In this document: positions 34,979-42,101 of the stretch, in pieces
Numbering within the stretch: the first letter of the stretch is position 1
Layout of the letters: the number at the start of each line of letters is the position of its first letter
NCBI GenBank assembly: GCA_963851025.1
Contig: CAWKOA010000019.1
Span: forward strand, 122,775-186,774
Reading direction: 5' to 3'
Length of the DNA: 64,000 nucleotides
Origin: RYN-230 sp963851025
Lineage (GTDB): Bacteria; Actinomycetota; Actinomycetes; Streptosporangiales; Streptosporangiaceae
Program-made: the position numbers and the translations under genes
The notes under the pieces: generated by a model
The model's database searches: none
What the model saw: only the letters and a program-made list of their open reading frames with translations
What the model was told of the DNA's origin: nothing

Positions 34979-35308
34979 TGTTCGACTTGCCGAGGACTGT
35001 TCTAAACGGGCGCCATGACCTAGCAGCGGGCTGCGGACGGTTGGCGGGCCGGTACCTTACGGGCTCGACCGGGGCGGTGTGTGCGGTAGGGAGTGGCCGA
35101 ACGATGGCCGTTGTCAGCTGTGGCTGTAGAGGTCCGATCCTGAATCACAGCATTGTGATTAGCACGTGTGCTGCCCTGCGGCCGGCGCCTGGTGGGAGGG
35201 TTAGGCAGGTCCGGCCCCTTCCGGGCGGCCCAGCGGGCCACAGCGCGGGCGCGGCCCTCCGGTCCACTGTCGGCGGACGATCTGGGGCTCTTCACTTGGG
35301 AGGGACGT

Positions 35309-35827
35309 GTGATTCCTAACCGGTTGCAGGCTGGCACAACGGATGTGAGCACGTGGCGGGTTGTTCCCGCGCCGCGCAATCCCGGCGGGGACGAGCAGGG
35401 CGGATGGGCGGTAGCAGGCGGGGATGCTGGGGATGATCCGGACCTGTACTTCGAGATCAGCGCCGAGTGTCCTAAGAAAGTCGCGGAGTTTATCGTCGCT
35501 GCCGTTCATCAGCATGCTCATGCGGTGCGGTTCAGCGCCGTGGTCGCGGATGTAGAGCAGGAACGCAGGCGCGAACGATCGAGATACACGCCGATGACTC
35601 CAGGCAACCCGCATCTGCCCGATGCCCTGAAATTGGCCTGCCTGGTCCAGGAGACCGGCAGCCTGGCCGGGGAGCTCACCTACGACGCGGCAGGCGGGGA
35701 CCTGGCCGAGCGAGGCAAGCGCCTATATGCGCGGTTGAGCAAGGTAGCGGCTGGGGCGGTGGCGTGGATGGAGGCTATCTCGTCCCAGGACAGTGAAGCC
35801 TCGTCCCAGGACAGTGAAGCGCTCTGA
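35309..35827 (+). CDS. MazG-like (NTP-pyrophosphohydrolase-like) protein in the island
   Basis: 172 aa from GTG 35309, set by GGGAGGG at 35298-35304. N-terminal ~95 residues are unassigned. The C-terminal ~70 (LPDALKLACLVQETGSLAGE ... ARLSKVAAGAVAWMEAI) resemble the helical MazG-like domain of phage and actinomycete proteins, where a Glu-rich helix pair binds Mg and nucleotides; only part of the usual EExxE pattern is visible (the EE position reads QE). It ends in a duplicated SSQDSEA unit (perfect 21-nt DNA repeat). Composition is lower in G+C than the surroundings. Confidence 0.45.
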   Translation: MIPNRLQAGTTDVSTWRVVPAPRNPGGDEQGGWAVAGGDAGDDPDLYFEISAECPKKVAEFIVAAVHQHAHAVRFSAVVADVEQERRRERSRYTPMTPGNPHLPDALKLACLVQETGSLAGELTYDAAGGDLAERGKRLYARLSKVAAGAVAWMEAISSQDSEASSQDSEAL

Positions 35828-35861
35828 GCCCAGTGACCGCAGACCCGGGCGTGACTGCAGG

Positions 35862-36890
35862 TTATGGCTCGCCGAGCGTGGTAAGCCGATCTGCTACGAC
35901 GGCCAGGTGGTGAGAGATACCGAAGGCCCGCCACATGGCAGGGTTGCCGATCTTGAATCCGTGGGCGCACAGCTGGACTTGCTCGTCTCCCCAGGAGAAG
36001 TCTCTTCCCTGGGCAGGCCAGTGGTTTGAGGCCATGACGGCCAGGCATAGGTCACCGAACGTCCTCATGCCCCCATCTGGGGATTTGGGGTACCGATAGA
36101 CGTGCCAGTGTCGCTTGGCGGCGTAACGCAGGTTCGGTAGAGGGGCGAATCCTCTTGAGGGTTCAGGGTTGCTCACTACGTAGTCGCCGTAGCCGACATC
36201 GTGCCTTCCGATGGGAGTACCGATGAGTTCAGCCCACAGCACCGCGTCCCACCTTGGAAGCGGAGTGGAGGTGCCGAGAGGTAAATCGCTGATGCTGGCG
36301 GGGAATGCGCCACTTGCCAGCGTGACCGATCGCCATCCCCGGCTTTGTGCCCAGGCCAGTGCCGCGCGCGCAAGTTGAGCGGCGTCCTGCCCGGTCTCGC
36401 GTGTGCACACGTCGCCCAAATCGATCACGAGGTTGACGTCCGCGGTGTGGAGATCGACAGCGTCCAGCACCTCAGGTATCTGGTCATCTCGGCGGGCGGC
36501 GATAGATAGGCAGTGTGCGCGGTCGAGGCGGAGGCAACCGCCGCTCTTATGCAAGTCTGCCGCCTCTCGCACGTCCGCTGGATCCTGTCCGTCGCCCGGG
36601 CTGAAGACGGGGATCATCGTGATTCCCCATTCATGAACGGCCTGGGCGACTCTCTGCAGTGGACGGCCACTGCCGTCCGGCCTGAGGCAGCGGCAGTCAA
36701 CGGCGAAGATCATGTCCTTAGGTGCAGAGTCCATGAGCAGATGGGCGAACCTGAGCGAACTGCCGTGCACGCTCATCCGCTCGTCGGGGAGGACTTCCAG
36801 CAGGGGGCAAAGGATGCTGCTCACAGGCTCAGCGACGTGGCATAACGCGCTGAACTCGGCGCGGCGGCCCTTCAAGATCGGCATGTACAC
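35862..36890 (-). CDS. T4-beta-like protein (beta family)
   Basis: 342 aa from GTG 36890, giving the typical start MYMPILKGRRAEFSAL. Further family features: PLLEVLPDE, the central VNLVIDLGDVC and the tail with DYVVSNPEPSRGFAP and a WHVYRYPKS segment. PF14350 proteins derive their name from a phage T4 protein and occur in phages and accessory islands; some lie beside defence genes. Biochemical function is unknown. It is the largest gene of the island, read opposite to the MazG-like gene. Confidence 0.8.
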   Translation of the reverse strand: MYMPILKGRRAEFSALCHVAEPVSSILCPLLEVLPDERMSVHGSSLRFAHLLMDSAPKDMIFAVDCRCLRPDGSGRPLQRVAQAVHEWGITMIPVFSPGDGQDPADVREAADLHKSGGCLRLDRAHCLSIAARRDDQIPEVLDAVDLHTADVNLVIDLGDVCTRETGQDAAQLARAALAWAQSRGWRSVTLASGAFPASISDLPLGTSTPLPRWDAVLWAELIGTPIGRHDVGYGDYVVSNPEPSRGFAPLPNLRYAAKRHWHVYRYPKSPDGGMRTFGDLCLAVMASNHWPAQGRDFSWGDEQVQLCAHGFKIGNPAMWRAFGISHHLAVVADRLTTLGEP

Positions 36891-37146
36891 GTCGTACCCA
36901 GCTTCCCGCCATCGGCAAGACGACTCTCGGTAGCACCAACGTCACACGACAGGAGTCATCTGGCAATAAGCAATTGAGTCATGCAGGTTGGCCAGCCAGG
37001 GAACCCCAAGTGACCTCGCATGACTCAGGGAGATGGTGTCGGTGCGAGCCAAGCTTTCTGTCTGCCCGCCGGCATCATGCCCTGGGCCACTGCATCCGGC
37101 TCGGAGTGCGGGACCCAAGGTCCAACCGGCTAGCTGATCATCGTGA

Positions 37147-37674
37147 TCAGCCGAAAAGTTCCCGGAGGACCGCAGCCGAGCGCGCGGATATCGGCTCGTC
37201 TGGATAGAAATCAGCGCATATTTGAAGTGCATCATCGGCCGATTCGATTCCGGTGATGTCCGCGAGCAGCCGAAGATCGTCAACGTCGCGTGTCCGAGCA
37301 GCCAGCGCCTTCATGGCGAAGATGTGATGTGGCGAGGCTGCCATCACGCGCAGCCCCGGATGGTCGAAAACGCGCTTTTTCCCGGCATCATCTTTGCCAG
37401 AGATATATACGCTCGCTTGCTCGTTCAACCACCACCGAGGCAGCCCGAGTTCCTCGGCGACCCGCATAGCCTCTTCGTGCACGATCCCATGCGGCATGAA
37501 CCTCGCATCGACGTCGCGGGTCACCCGGTTGGCGTCGTAAGCCAGTGCCATCGCTGCGCCACCGACTACGAATACGTCGGCGACAATACCCCGCCGGGCA
37601 AGACGCTCCCCCAGGGCAGTGAAGGCGCGCTCAAGTTCGGCCCGGCCAAAAAGGACATTGCCCGCATCGCTCAC
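37147..37674 (-). CDS. DUF6036 / AbiEii-like nucleotidyltransferase (toxin-like)
   Basis: 175 aa from GTG 37674, which overlaps the upstream stop as GTGA with GGAGG 6 nt before it. Nucleotidyltransferase motifs: VFVVGGAAMALAYDANRVTR then DVDARFMP (the GG and DxD-type pattern; upstream Asp pair reads T-R-DVD), followed by the helical half with MKALAARTRDVDDLRLL. DUF6036 proteins pair with a small partner as toxin-antitoxin-like modules related to AbiEii/MenT toxins. Coupled translation with the partner supports that reading here. Confidence 0.8.
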   Translation of the reverse strand: MSDAGNVLFGRAELERAFTALGERLARRGIVADVFVVGGAAMALAYDANRVTRDVDARFMPHGIVHEEAMRVAEELGLPRWWLNEQASVYISGKDDAGKKRVFDHPGLRVMAASPHHIFAMKALAARTRDVDDLRLLADITGIESADDALQICADFYPDEPISARSAAVLRELFG

Positions 37675-38054
37675 GCAGCCTCCAGATCGCGTGCGGAGAG
37701 ATACACCCCATGCTTGCGGAAGGCAGCTGGTGCCCAGACCAGGGCATCGGCCCGCTGAATCTCCAATTCCGCGGGGAACCATGGCCGCCGCAGCACGCGA
37801 GTCTCCGCCCACTCTGGCGGGGCAAGATCATGCCCTGCGGCAAGATGCTCAGCAAGCGCCGCCAACAATGCGTCCCATCTCGCATCGCCGACTGGGACCG
37901 GCTCGTCGCTTAGCAGCGACGTTTGAACGTCGTCTGGTTCCCACCTGTACTCTTCCAGGAACTCCCACACGAGCTTCCATCGCACTTTGACGTCCGGCGT
38001 CCGCGCCAGGCGGCCAGCGAGATCAGCCAGAGTCATGGGATGGTAGCCGGTCAC
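37671..38054 (-). CDS. Small partner (antitoxin-like) of the DUF6036 nucleotidyltransferase
   Basis: 127 aa from GTG 38054 (GGAGG 6-7 nt upstream). Helical protein with VRWKLVWEFLEEYRWEPDD, ARWDALLAALAEHLAA and the terminal VWAPAAFRKHGVYLSARDLE. This combination regularly precedes DUF6036 nucleotidyltransferases in actinomycetes with a 4-nt overlap. No classical helix-turn-helix is evident. Antitoxin role is inferred from position and pairing. Confidence 0.75.
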   Translation of the reverse strand: MTGYHPMTLADLAGRLARTPDVKVRWKLVWEFLEEYRWEPDDVQTSLLSDEPVPVGDARWDALLAALAEHLAAGHDLAPPEWAETRVLRRPWFPAELEIQRADALVWAPAAFRKHGVYLSARDLEAA

Positions 38055-38239
38055 AAGAGTCCTCCACTGCGGTGATCACTTGGATCGAGCATACGACGCC
38101 GGGTCATCCGGTCACCGGATCCGGCTCATCCGGCCCGGGTGGGGAGATCAAGGCTGCGGCGAGCGGCCGGTCAAACAGCACCGATGAGGTCGCGGCGTGG
38201 GAGGCGGCCGGCGCCAGTGACGCGGGGTCAAGTGACTGG

Positions 38240-38351
38240 CTGGCTCCCGAAGATCGAAAAGGGGTCCCGGACCAAGATCCGAAACCCCTTCTGACCTGCC
38301 AAGCGATGGTCGGGACGGCCGGATTTGAACCGGCGACCCCTTGACCCCCAG
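38240..38351. repeat. Right 112-bp direct repeat overlapping the intact tRNA-Pro
   Basis: Identical to 34512-34623. Its right part is the 3' half of the functional tRNA-Pro; sequence continues uninterrupted into the 5' half of the tRNA, so this side is the reconstituted tRNA end of an integrated element. Confidence 0.9.
38259..38290 (-). terminator. Terminator of tRNA-Pro (minus strand)
   Basis: AAGGGG and CCCCTT pair, with inner GGA/TCC; on the minus strand it runs into CCCCTTTTCG. Lies 16 nt after the tRNA CCA. Duplicated in the left repeat. Confidence 0.75.
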
Positions 38352-38383
38352 TCAAGTGCGCTGCCAAACTGCGCCACGTCCCG
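38307..38383 (-). tRNA. tRNA-Pro (anticodon GGG)
   Basis: 77 nt including an encoded CCA. Acceptor stem CGGGACG/CGTCCCG with discriminator A; D-arm GCGC...GCGC; anticodon stem CTTGA/TCAAG around the loop CTGGGGG, giving GGG; T-arm GCCGG-TTCAAAT-CCGGC. All stems are perfect. Its 3' half is duplicated at 34.58 kb and, decayed, at 33.64 kb. Confidence 0.97.
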
Positions 38384-38740
38384 TACTGCTTTTCGTGCTC
38401 TGGCGGGGCTCCAGCTAGCCAAACTGCTGCCGGCCGGGGGAGCCGGCGGCCCTCAGGAGGCCTCGCCGCGGAGCCGGTCGCGGCTCCGCGGTCAGACAAT
38501 ACCGCAAGATCGTGGCGGTAGACGCTCTCGGTGACCGCTGTCCCCCATCAGGTGGCTGACCTTCTCGATCGAGGTCCCGTTGTCGGACAGGGTGGATACG
38601 CACGAGTGCCGTAGCTCGCGGGGGGTCCAGCCACTGCCGGCACCCGCCGTACCGCAGGGTTGCGCTCAGCGCCTTGACCTGGGCACACTGCCTGATCAGC
38701 GCTAGATTCGGGTAAATCGCCCAGCACGGGGGGCGCCAAG
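38384..38740. other. Region between tRNA-Pro and the beta-propeller gene
   Basis: About 360 nt. Apart from the integrase remnant at 38490-38635 it holds no intact gene; the hairpin GAGCCGGTCGCGGCTC (38471-38486) is the only other structure seen. Confidence 0.5.
38490..38635 (-). pseudogene. C-terminal remnant of a tyrosine recombinase (integrase)
   Basis: Reading leftward from ~38635: GWTPRELRHSCVSTLSDNG, then TSIEKVSHLMGDSG, then after a one-base shift TESVYRHDLAVLSD. This is the end of a Streptomyces-type site-specific integrase with the catalytic R/H region and the Tyr of VYRH. A TGA lies ~40 nt upstream of the conserved part in that frame and no N-terminal half is found. It lies ~110 nt from the 5' end of tRNA-Pro, on the side away from the 112-bp-repeat island. 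Confidence 0.75.
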
Positions 38741-39982
38741 ATGCGTAAAGCCAGAGTCATCATGGTGACAGCCGGAGCCTGCGGGGTCATTTTCGCCGCC
38801 GGAGGGGCCAGTGCTGCGGTGGCCGACAACCCGGTCTCGGCGGGGACCGCGAGTGGCTCGTGGAACCAGACCGACTACAACGGCGCCGAGAGCCGGGCGA
38901 ATCTGAATGAGCAGATCCTCACCCGCGCCACGGTGGGCAAGGTGCGGTTTCTCCGTGGCGTTACTGCCCCGCCACCAGACCCGAACGGCTGCTCTCTGCC
39001 CGGCGTTGTCGCACCAGTGCTGACTGGCGGTCGGCTGTACGCGGTGATTAATGGCCGCCTTACCAAGTACAACCCAGCGACCGGGAGGGTGATCTGGCAG
39101 GTTGCTCCAGACCCGACGTTCTCGCTGTACTTCAAGGCCCTGTCGGTGGCGGGCGGCCTGGTGCTGGTGGGTGAGGAGTACTGCGGCTCGGTGAGTGCCC
39201 CGGCCGGGCATATCCAGGCGTTCAATGCCGCCACTGGGGCGCTCGTCTGGTCGGCCCCTACCCCGCAGGGGAGGGTGCCGCTGGACCACATGGTGGTGTC
39301 CGGTAGGTACGTGGTTTGGGCGGGGAGTTCTCCTGAAACCCCGGACTATGTGTCGGTACGCCGACTCGCTACCGGCGCTGTCGCGTGGGAGAGTATCTCA
39401 GATTGCGGTAACGCGGCCAATGCCTTTGTTGTTGACCAGCGGGTCATCTCGAACGGCTGCGACCAGAGTGACGCTCGAATACTGATCGCCCGCAATATCG
39501 GCACCGGCACGCTGGCCTGGAGCCGACCCGGTACTTGGCAGCCGCAGCGCGGCGACACCGACGCTTCAACTGGCCGCCACGTTTACGCTACGGACCCCTC
39601 CGGCACAGTCGTCAGCCTTAATCCTCTCACCGGGAAGACTCAGTACAAGTTGGCCGGGGCGACCGGGGTGCTCGTCGTGGCCACCGCCCGGGTGTTCGCG
39701 GACTGCGGCGCGCTGGGCGTGTGCGCGTACAGCGTCACTTCCGGCAGCCGGGACTGGAACGCGCAGCCGGGCTCTGCCACAACGCTGGCTGCCTCAGCAG
39801 GCGGTGTCCTGTACCTCGACCAAGGGCTGGCGCTGAACACGGGGACGGGCAAGACCCTGGCCACCTTGTGGGCGACGAGCAGCCCGCCGGCGGCCGCGCT
39901 GGCGGTAGGGAATGGCCGGGTTGCCGCCGCCACCGGCCCCTTTACCCCTAACGGCCAGGTCCTCGACCTCTACGGCATATAG
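38741..39982 (+). CDS. Secreted PQQ/WD40-like beta-propeller protein
   Basis: 413 aa. Signal peptide (MRKARVIMVTAGACGVIFAA ... ASAAVADN). The mature part has repeated blade signatures of PQQ-like propellers: LYAVINGRLTKYNPATGRV, IQAFNAATGALVWSAP, VSVRRLATGAVAWESI, ILIARNIGTGTLAWSR, VVSLNPLTGKTQY, and further weak blades, about seven or eight in total. No dehydrogenase catalytic residues, so a structural or binding role is likelier. Begins ~100 nt from the integrase remnant; G+C is somewhat lower than in core genes, so it may have come with the same accessory region. Confidence 0.82.
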   Translation: MRKARVIMVTAGACGVIFAAGGASAAVADNPVSAGTASGSWNQTDYNGAESRANLNEQILTRATVGKVRFLRGVTAPPPDPNGCSLPGVVAPVLTGGRLYAVINGRLTKYNPATGRVIWQVAPDPTFSLYFKALSVAGGLVLVGEEYCGSVSAPAGHIQAFNAATGALVWSAPTPQGRVPLDHMVVSGRYVVWAGSSPETPDYVSVRRLATGAVAWESISDCGNAANAFVVDQRVISNGCDQSDARILIARNIGTGTLAWSRPGTWQPQRGDTDASTGRHVYATDPSGTVVSLNPLTGKTQYKLAGATGVLVVATARVFADCGALGVCAYSVTSGSRDWNAQPGSATTLAASAGGVLYLDQGLALNTGTGKTLATLWATSSPPAAALAVGNGRVAAATGPFTPNGQVLDLYGI

Positions 39983-40044
39983 ATCCTCTGGGCAGGCCAC
40001 GGGACATCCGGCCCCCCGCACCCCCGCAAGCCCGTCGGCAGGGG

Positions 40045-40515
40045 CTAGAGCTTGAGGGGCTTGATCGGGGCGGCGACCAGCGACGGGTCACTCTTCCAGT
40101 CCACCCCGGGCACGTCCACGTACAGCTCGATCTCGTTCCCGTCGGGGTCGGTGATGTACAGGCTGTGCGTGATCGTGTGATCGCTGGCCCCGACCACGTT
40201 GACGTCGTTAGCCTCCAGGGCCGCCAACGCCGCCCGCAGCTCGTCGTCGCTGTCGCCGACCTTCAGGCCGAAGTGGTAGAGCCCCACCCGCCGGCCGGGC
40301 GGCAGGTTGGCCGCGTCCTCGCCGACCTCGATGAGCAGCAGCTCGTGATGGGTGCGCCCGGACGGGGCGGAGAACGCGGCGGCGCGGAACGGGGTCGGGG
40401 CGTCGCCGGGGCCGCCCATGATCTGGCGCCAGCCGAGAACGTCCCGGTAGAACGACGCGGAGCGGTCCAGGTTGTGAACGTAAAGGACGAGATGCCCGAG
40501 TTCCTTGACTTCCAT
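40045..40515 (-). CDS. VOC-family protein (glyoxalase/dioxygenase fold)
   Basis: 156 aa from ATG 40515 (GGAG upstream). Two beta-alpha-beta3 modules: LGHLVLYVHNLDRSASFYRD VLGW at the start and ITDPDGNEIELYVD at the end, with metal-type residues His (LGHL), His/Glu (HHELLLIEVG), His (LYHFGLKV) and Glu (NEIELY). Fits a metal-dependent catechol-type dioxygenase or glyoxalase-like enzyme. Monocistronic. Confidence 0.88.
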   Translation of the reverse strand: MEVKELGHLVLYVHNLDRSASFYRDVLGWRQIMGGPGDAPTPFRAAAFSAPSGRTHHELLLIEVGEDAANLPPGRRVGLYHFGLKVGDSDDELRAALAALEANDVNVVGASDHTITHSLYITDPDGNEIELYVDVPGVDWKSDPSLVAAPIKPLKL

Positions 40516-40735
40516 AGCGAGCGCTCCACGAGTGGGAAGGGGCTGAATGCTGGGGCACATGCTGCGCCAGCTCGCAGGACGGCCCTGCGTCTGGCACGTT
40601 GACCTCAACCGGCAGCCAACCCGCTGTATGCCCTCCGCCGTGGTCCCCCTAAACGCCTGCCCGGCAAAGCGGGGCGCCGAAAACGCCCGCTAAGCCGACA
40701 AGAAGCCCGGCCGCCCGCCCGCTGAGCAACAAGAA

Positions 40736-40782
40736 GGCTGGCCGCCCTCCCCGGCCCGAGGGCAGGAGAAGGGCGGCCAGCC
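40736..40782 (-). terminator. Terminator of the beta-helix gene
   Basis: GGCTGGCCGCCCT pairs with AGGGCGGCCAGCC; on the minus strand TTCTTGTT follows. Starts 15 nt after the stop of the beta-helix gene. Confidence 0.8.
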
Positions 40783-40796
40783 CGCGATACCAGTGG

Positions 40797-41915
40797 CTAC
40801 GCGACCTTGATGTGCTTGTGCACCCGGTGGTAGCGGTTGTGGAAGATGTGCGCGCGGATCCGGCCGTTCAGGTAGATCCCGTACCAGTTGCTGTGGATGT
40901 AGTTGCCGTGGATCCACACCCTGATCGCCGACGAGGCCCCCACCAGGATGCCCGTCGTGCGCAGGTCCGGGTGGTTCGTCACCGGCGGGGCCAGCCCGAT
41001 CGTGTCACCGACGATGTTGTTCTTGCCGATGTCGTTGCCCACGATCTGGTTGCCGCTCATCCGCTGCCCCGGCACGTGGGAGTGGATCGTCACCCCGGCC
41101 AGGCCGTTGCCGTAGATCTCGTTGTCCGCCACGTCGTTGTCGGACACCCGCTCGCCCTTGACCTCGGTGGCGATGACCACGCCGGCCCCGGGCTGCTTGT
41201 GGTTCAGCCCGTTGAAGGTGATCAGGTTGTGCGCGACGTAGTTGCCCCAGACCCCGCTGGTCGAGTGCCCGGCGATGATGACCCCGCAACCGCCCGGGTT
41301 GCGCGTGGCCTTGTTCCAGGTGACCGCGTCGTAGTGGGTCGGGCCCAGGTCGTCGGCGATCAGGAAGCCACCGCCCTTGTTGAACTCCGAGAGGTTGTGC
41401 GTGGCCAGCGAGTCGGACGTGCCGTTGAAGTCCACGCCCACGTCACCGTTGTGCTCGAGCAGGTTGTGCGAGACGAGGACCCGCCTGCTGCGCCCGACCA
41501 GGATCGCGTCGAAGCCCGCGTTCTTCACGGTGAACCCGGTGACCTCGACGTTCCTGGTGCCGTAGACCACCACGCCGCTGCCCCCCGGCAGCTTCTTGCT
41601 GATCGGCTTCTGGCCCCGGGCGTCGATGGTGGCGTTGCCCCGGCCGATCAGGGCCAGGGACTTGGTCACCACGGCCTGCACCTTGTACGTGCCGCCGCAG
41701 ACGATCACGGTGCCGCCCTTCGGGGCGGCGGCGATGGCCTGGTTGATGTGGCGGTACCGGGCCGTGGCGCACGAGCGGTCGGAGTTCCCGCCACGGCCGT
41801 GCTTGGACACGTAGACGGTGGACGACGCGGCGGTCGCCGCGCTGGCCCCCACCAGCGTGAACGCCGCCGCACCAACCGCTACGAACCCGGCGAGCAGCCT
41901 CGAGACTTGTCTCAT
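40797..41915 (-). CDS. Secreted right-handed parallel beta-helix protein
   Basis: 372 aa. Signal peptide MRQVSRLLAGFVAVGAAAFT with cleavage near ATAASS. The mature part starts as pectate-lyase/NosD-type proteins do (YRHINQAIAAAPKGGTVIVC, GGTYKVQAVVTKSLALIG), then about ten PbH1 turns such as VSHNLLEHNGDVGVDFNG and NEIYGNGLAGVTIHSH. No lyase catalytic set can be identified, so carbohydrate binding or unknown cleavage. The 5' side carries a perfect palindrome at 41936-41954. Confidence 0.88.
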   Translation of the reverse strand: MRQVSRLLAGFVAVGAAAFTLVGASAATAASSTVYVSKHGRGGNSDRSCATARYRHINQAIAAAPKGGTVIVCGGTYKVQAVVTKSLALIGRGNATIDARGQKPISKKLPGGSGVVVYGTRNVEVTGFTVKNAGFDAILVGRSRRVLVSHNLLEHNGDVGVDFNGTSDSLATHNLSEFNKGGGFLIADDLGPTHYDAVTWNKATRNPGGCGVIIAGHSTSGVWGNYVAHNLITFNGLNHKQPGAGVVIATEVKGERVSDNDVADNEIYGNGLAGVTIHSHVPGQRMSGNQIVGNDIGKNNIVGDTIGLAPPVTNHPDLRTTGILVGASSAIRVWIHGNYIHSNWYGIYLNGRIRAHIFHNRYHRVHKHIKVA

Positions 41916-41935
41916 CCTTCTGATCCCCCCTGATA

Positions 41936-41954
41936 ACTACCTACCGTAGGTAGT
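41936..41954. promoter_or_regulatory. Perfect palindrome upstream of the beta-helix gene
   Basis: ACTACCTAC-C-GTAGGTAGT, 9-bp arms, 20 nt upstream of the ATG at 41915. Could be an operator or a 5' UTR hairpin. Confidence 0.5.
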
Positions 41955-42101
41955 CGATTACGGCGGGTAGCTTAACCCTCACCAGGGTGGTTACCGGGGA
42001 ACCCGCGCCGAACGGGCACTTAGCGCGATGATTCTTCGTTGGTTTACTGGGGTAGGCCCCGCGTAACCCCGCGACGGCCCTCGAACCAGACGGAGCGACG
42101 G

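Larger units (their letters stand above)
34163..35308. other. Gene-poor left end of the tRNA-Pro island
   Basis: No convincing gene. It contains the left 112-bp direct repeat (34512-34623), a visibly AT-richer stretch at 34.78-35.0 kb, a dyad at 34960-34978 and an inverted repeat AATCACA-GCAT-TGTGATT at 35143-35160. The + frame 34786-35319 has no recognisable domain. Confidence 0.6.

Noticed and set aside
34786..35319. 177-codon + frame in the island
   Set aside because: No recognisable domain, composition changes along the frame and no convincing ribosome site.
34624..38239. Integrase or replication gene inside the island
   Set aside because: All plausible frames were read; only the four described genes are supported.
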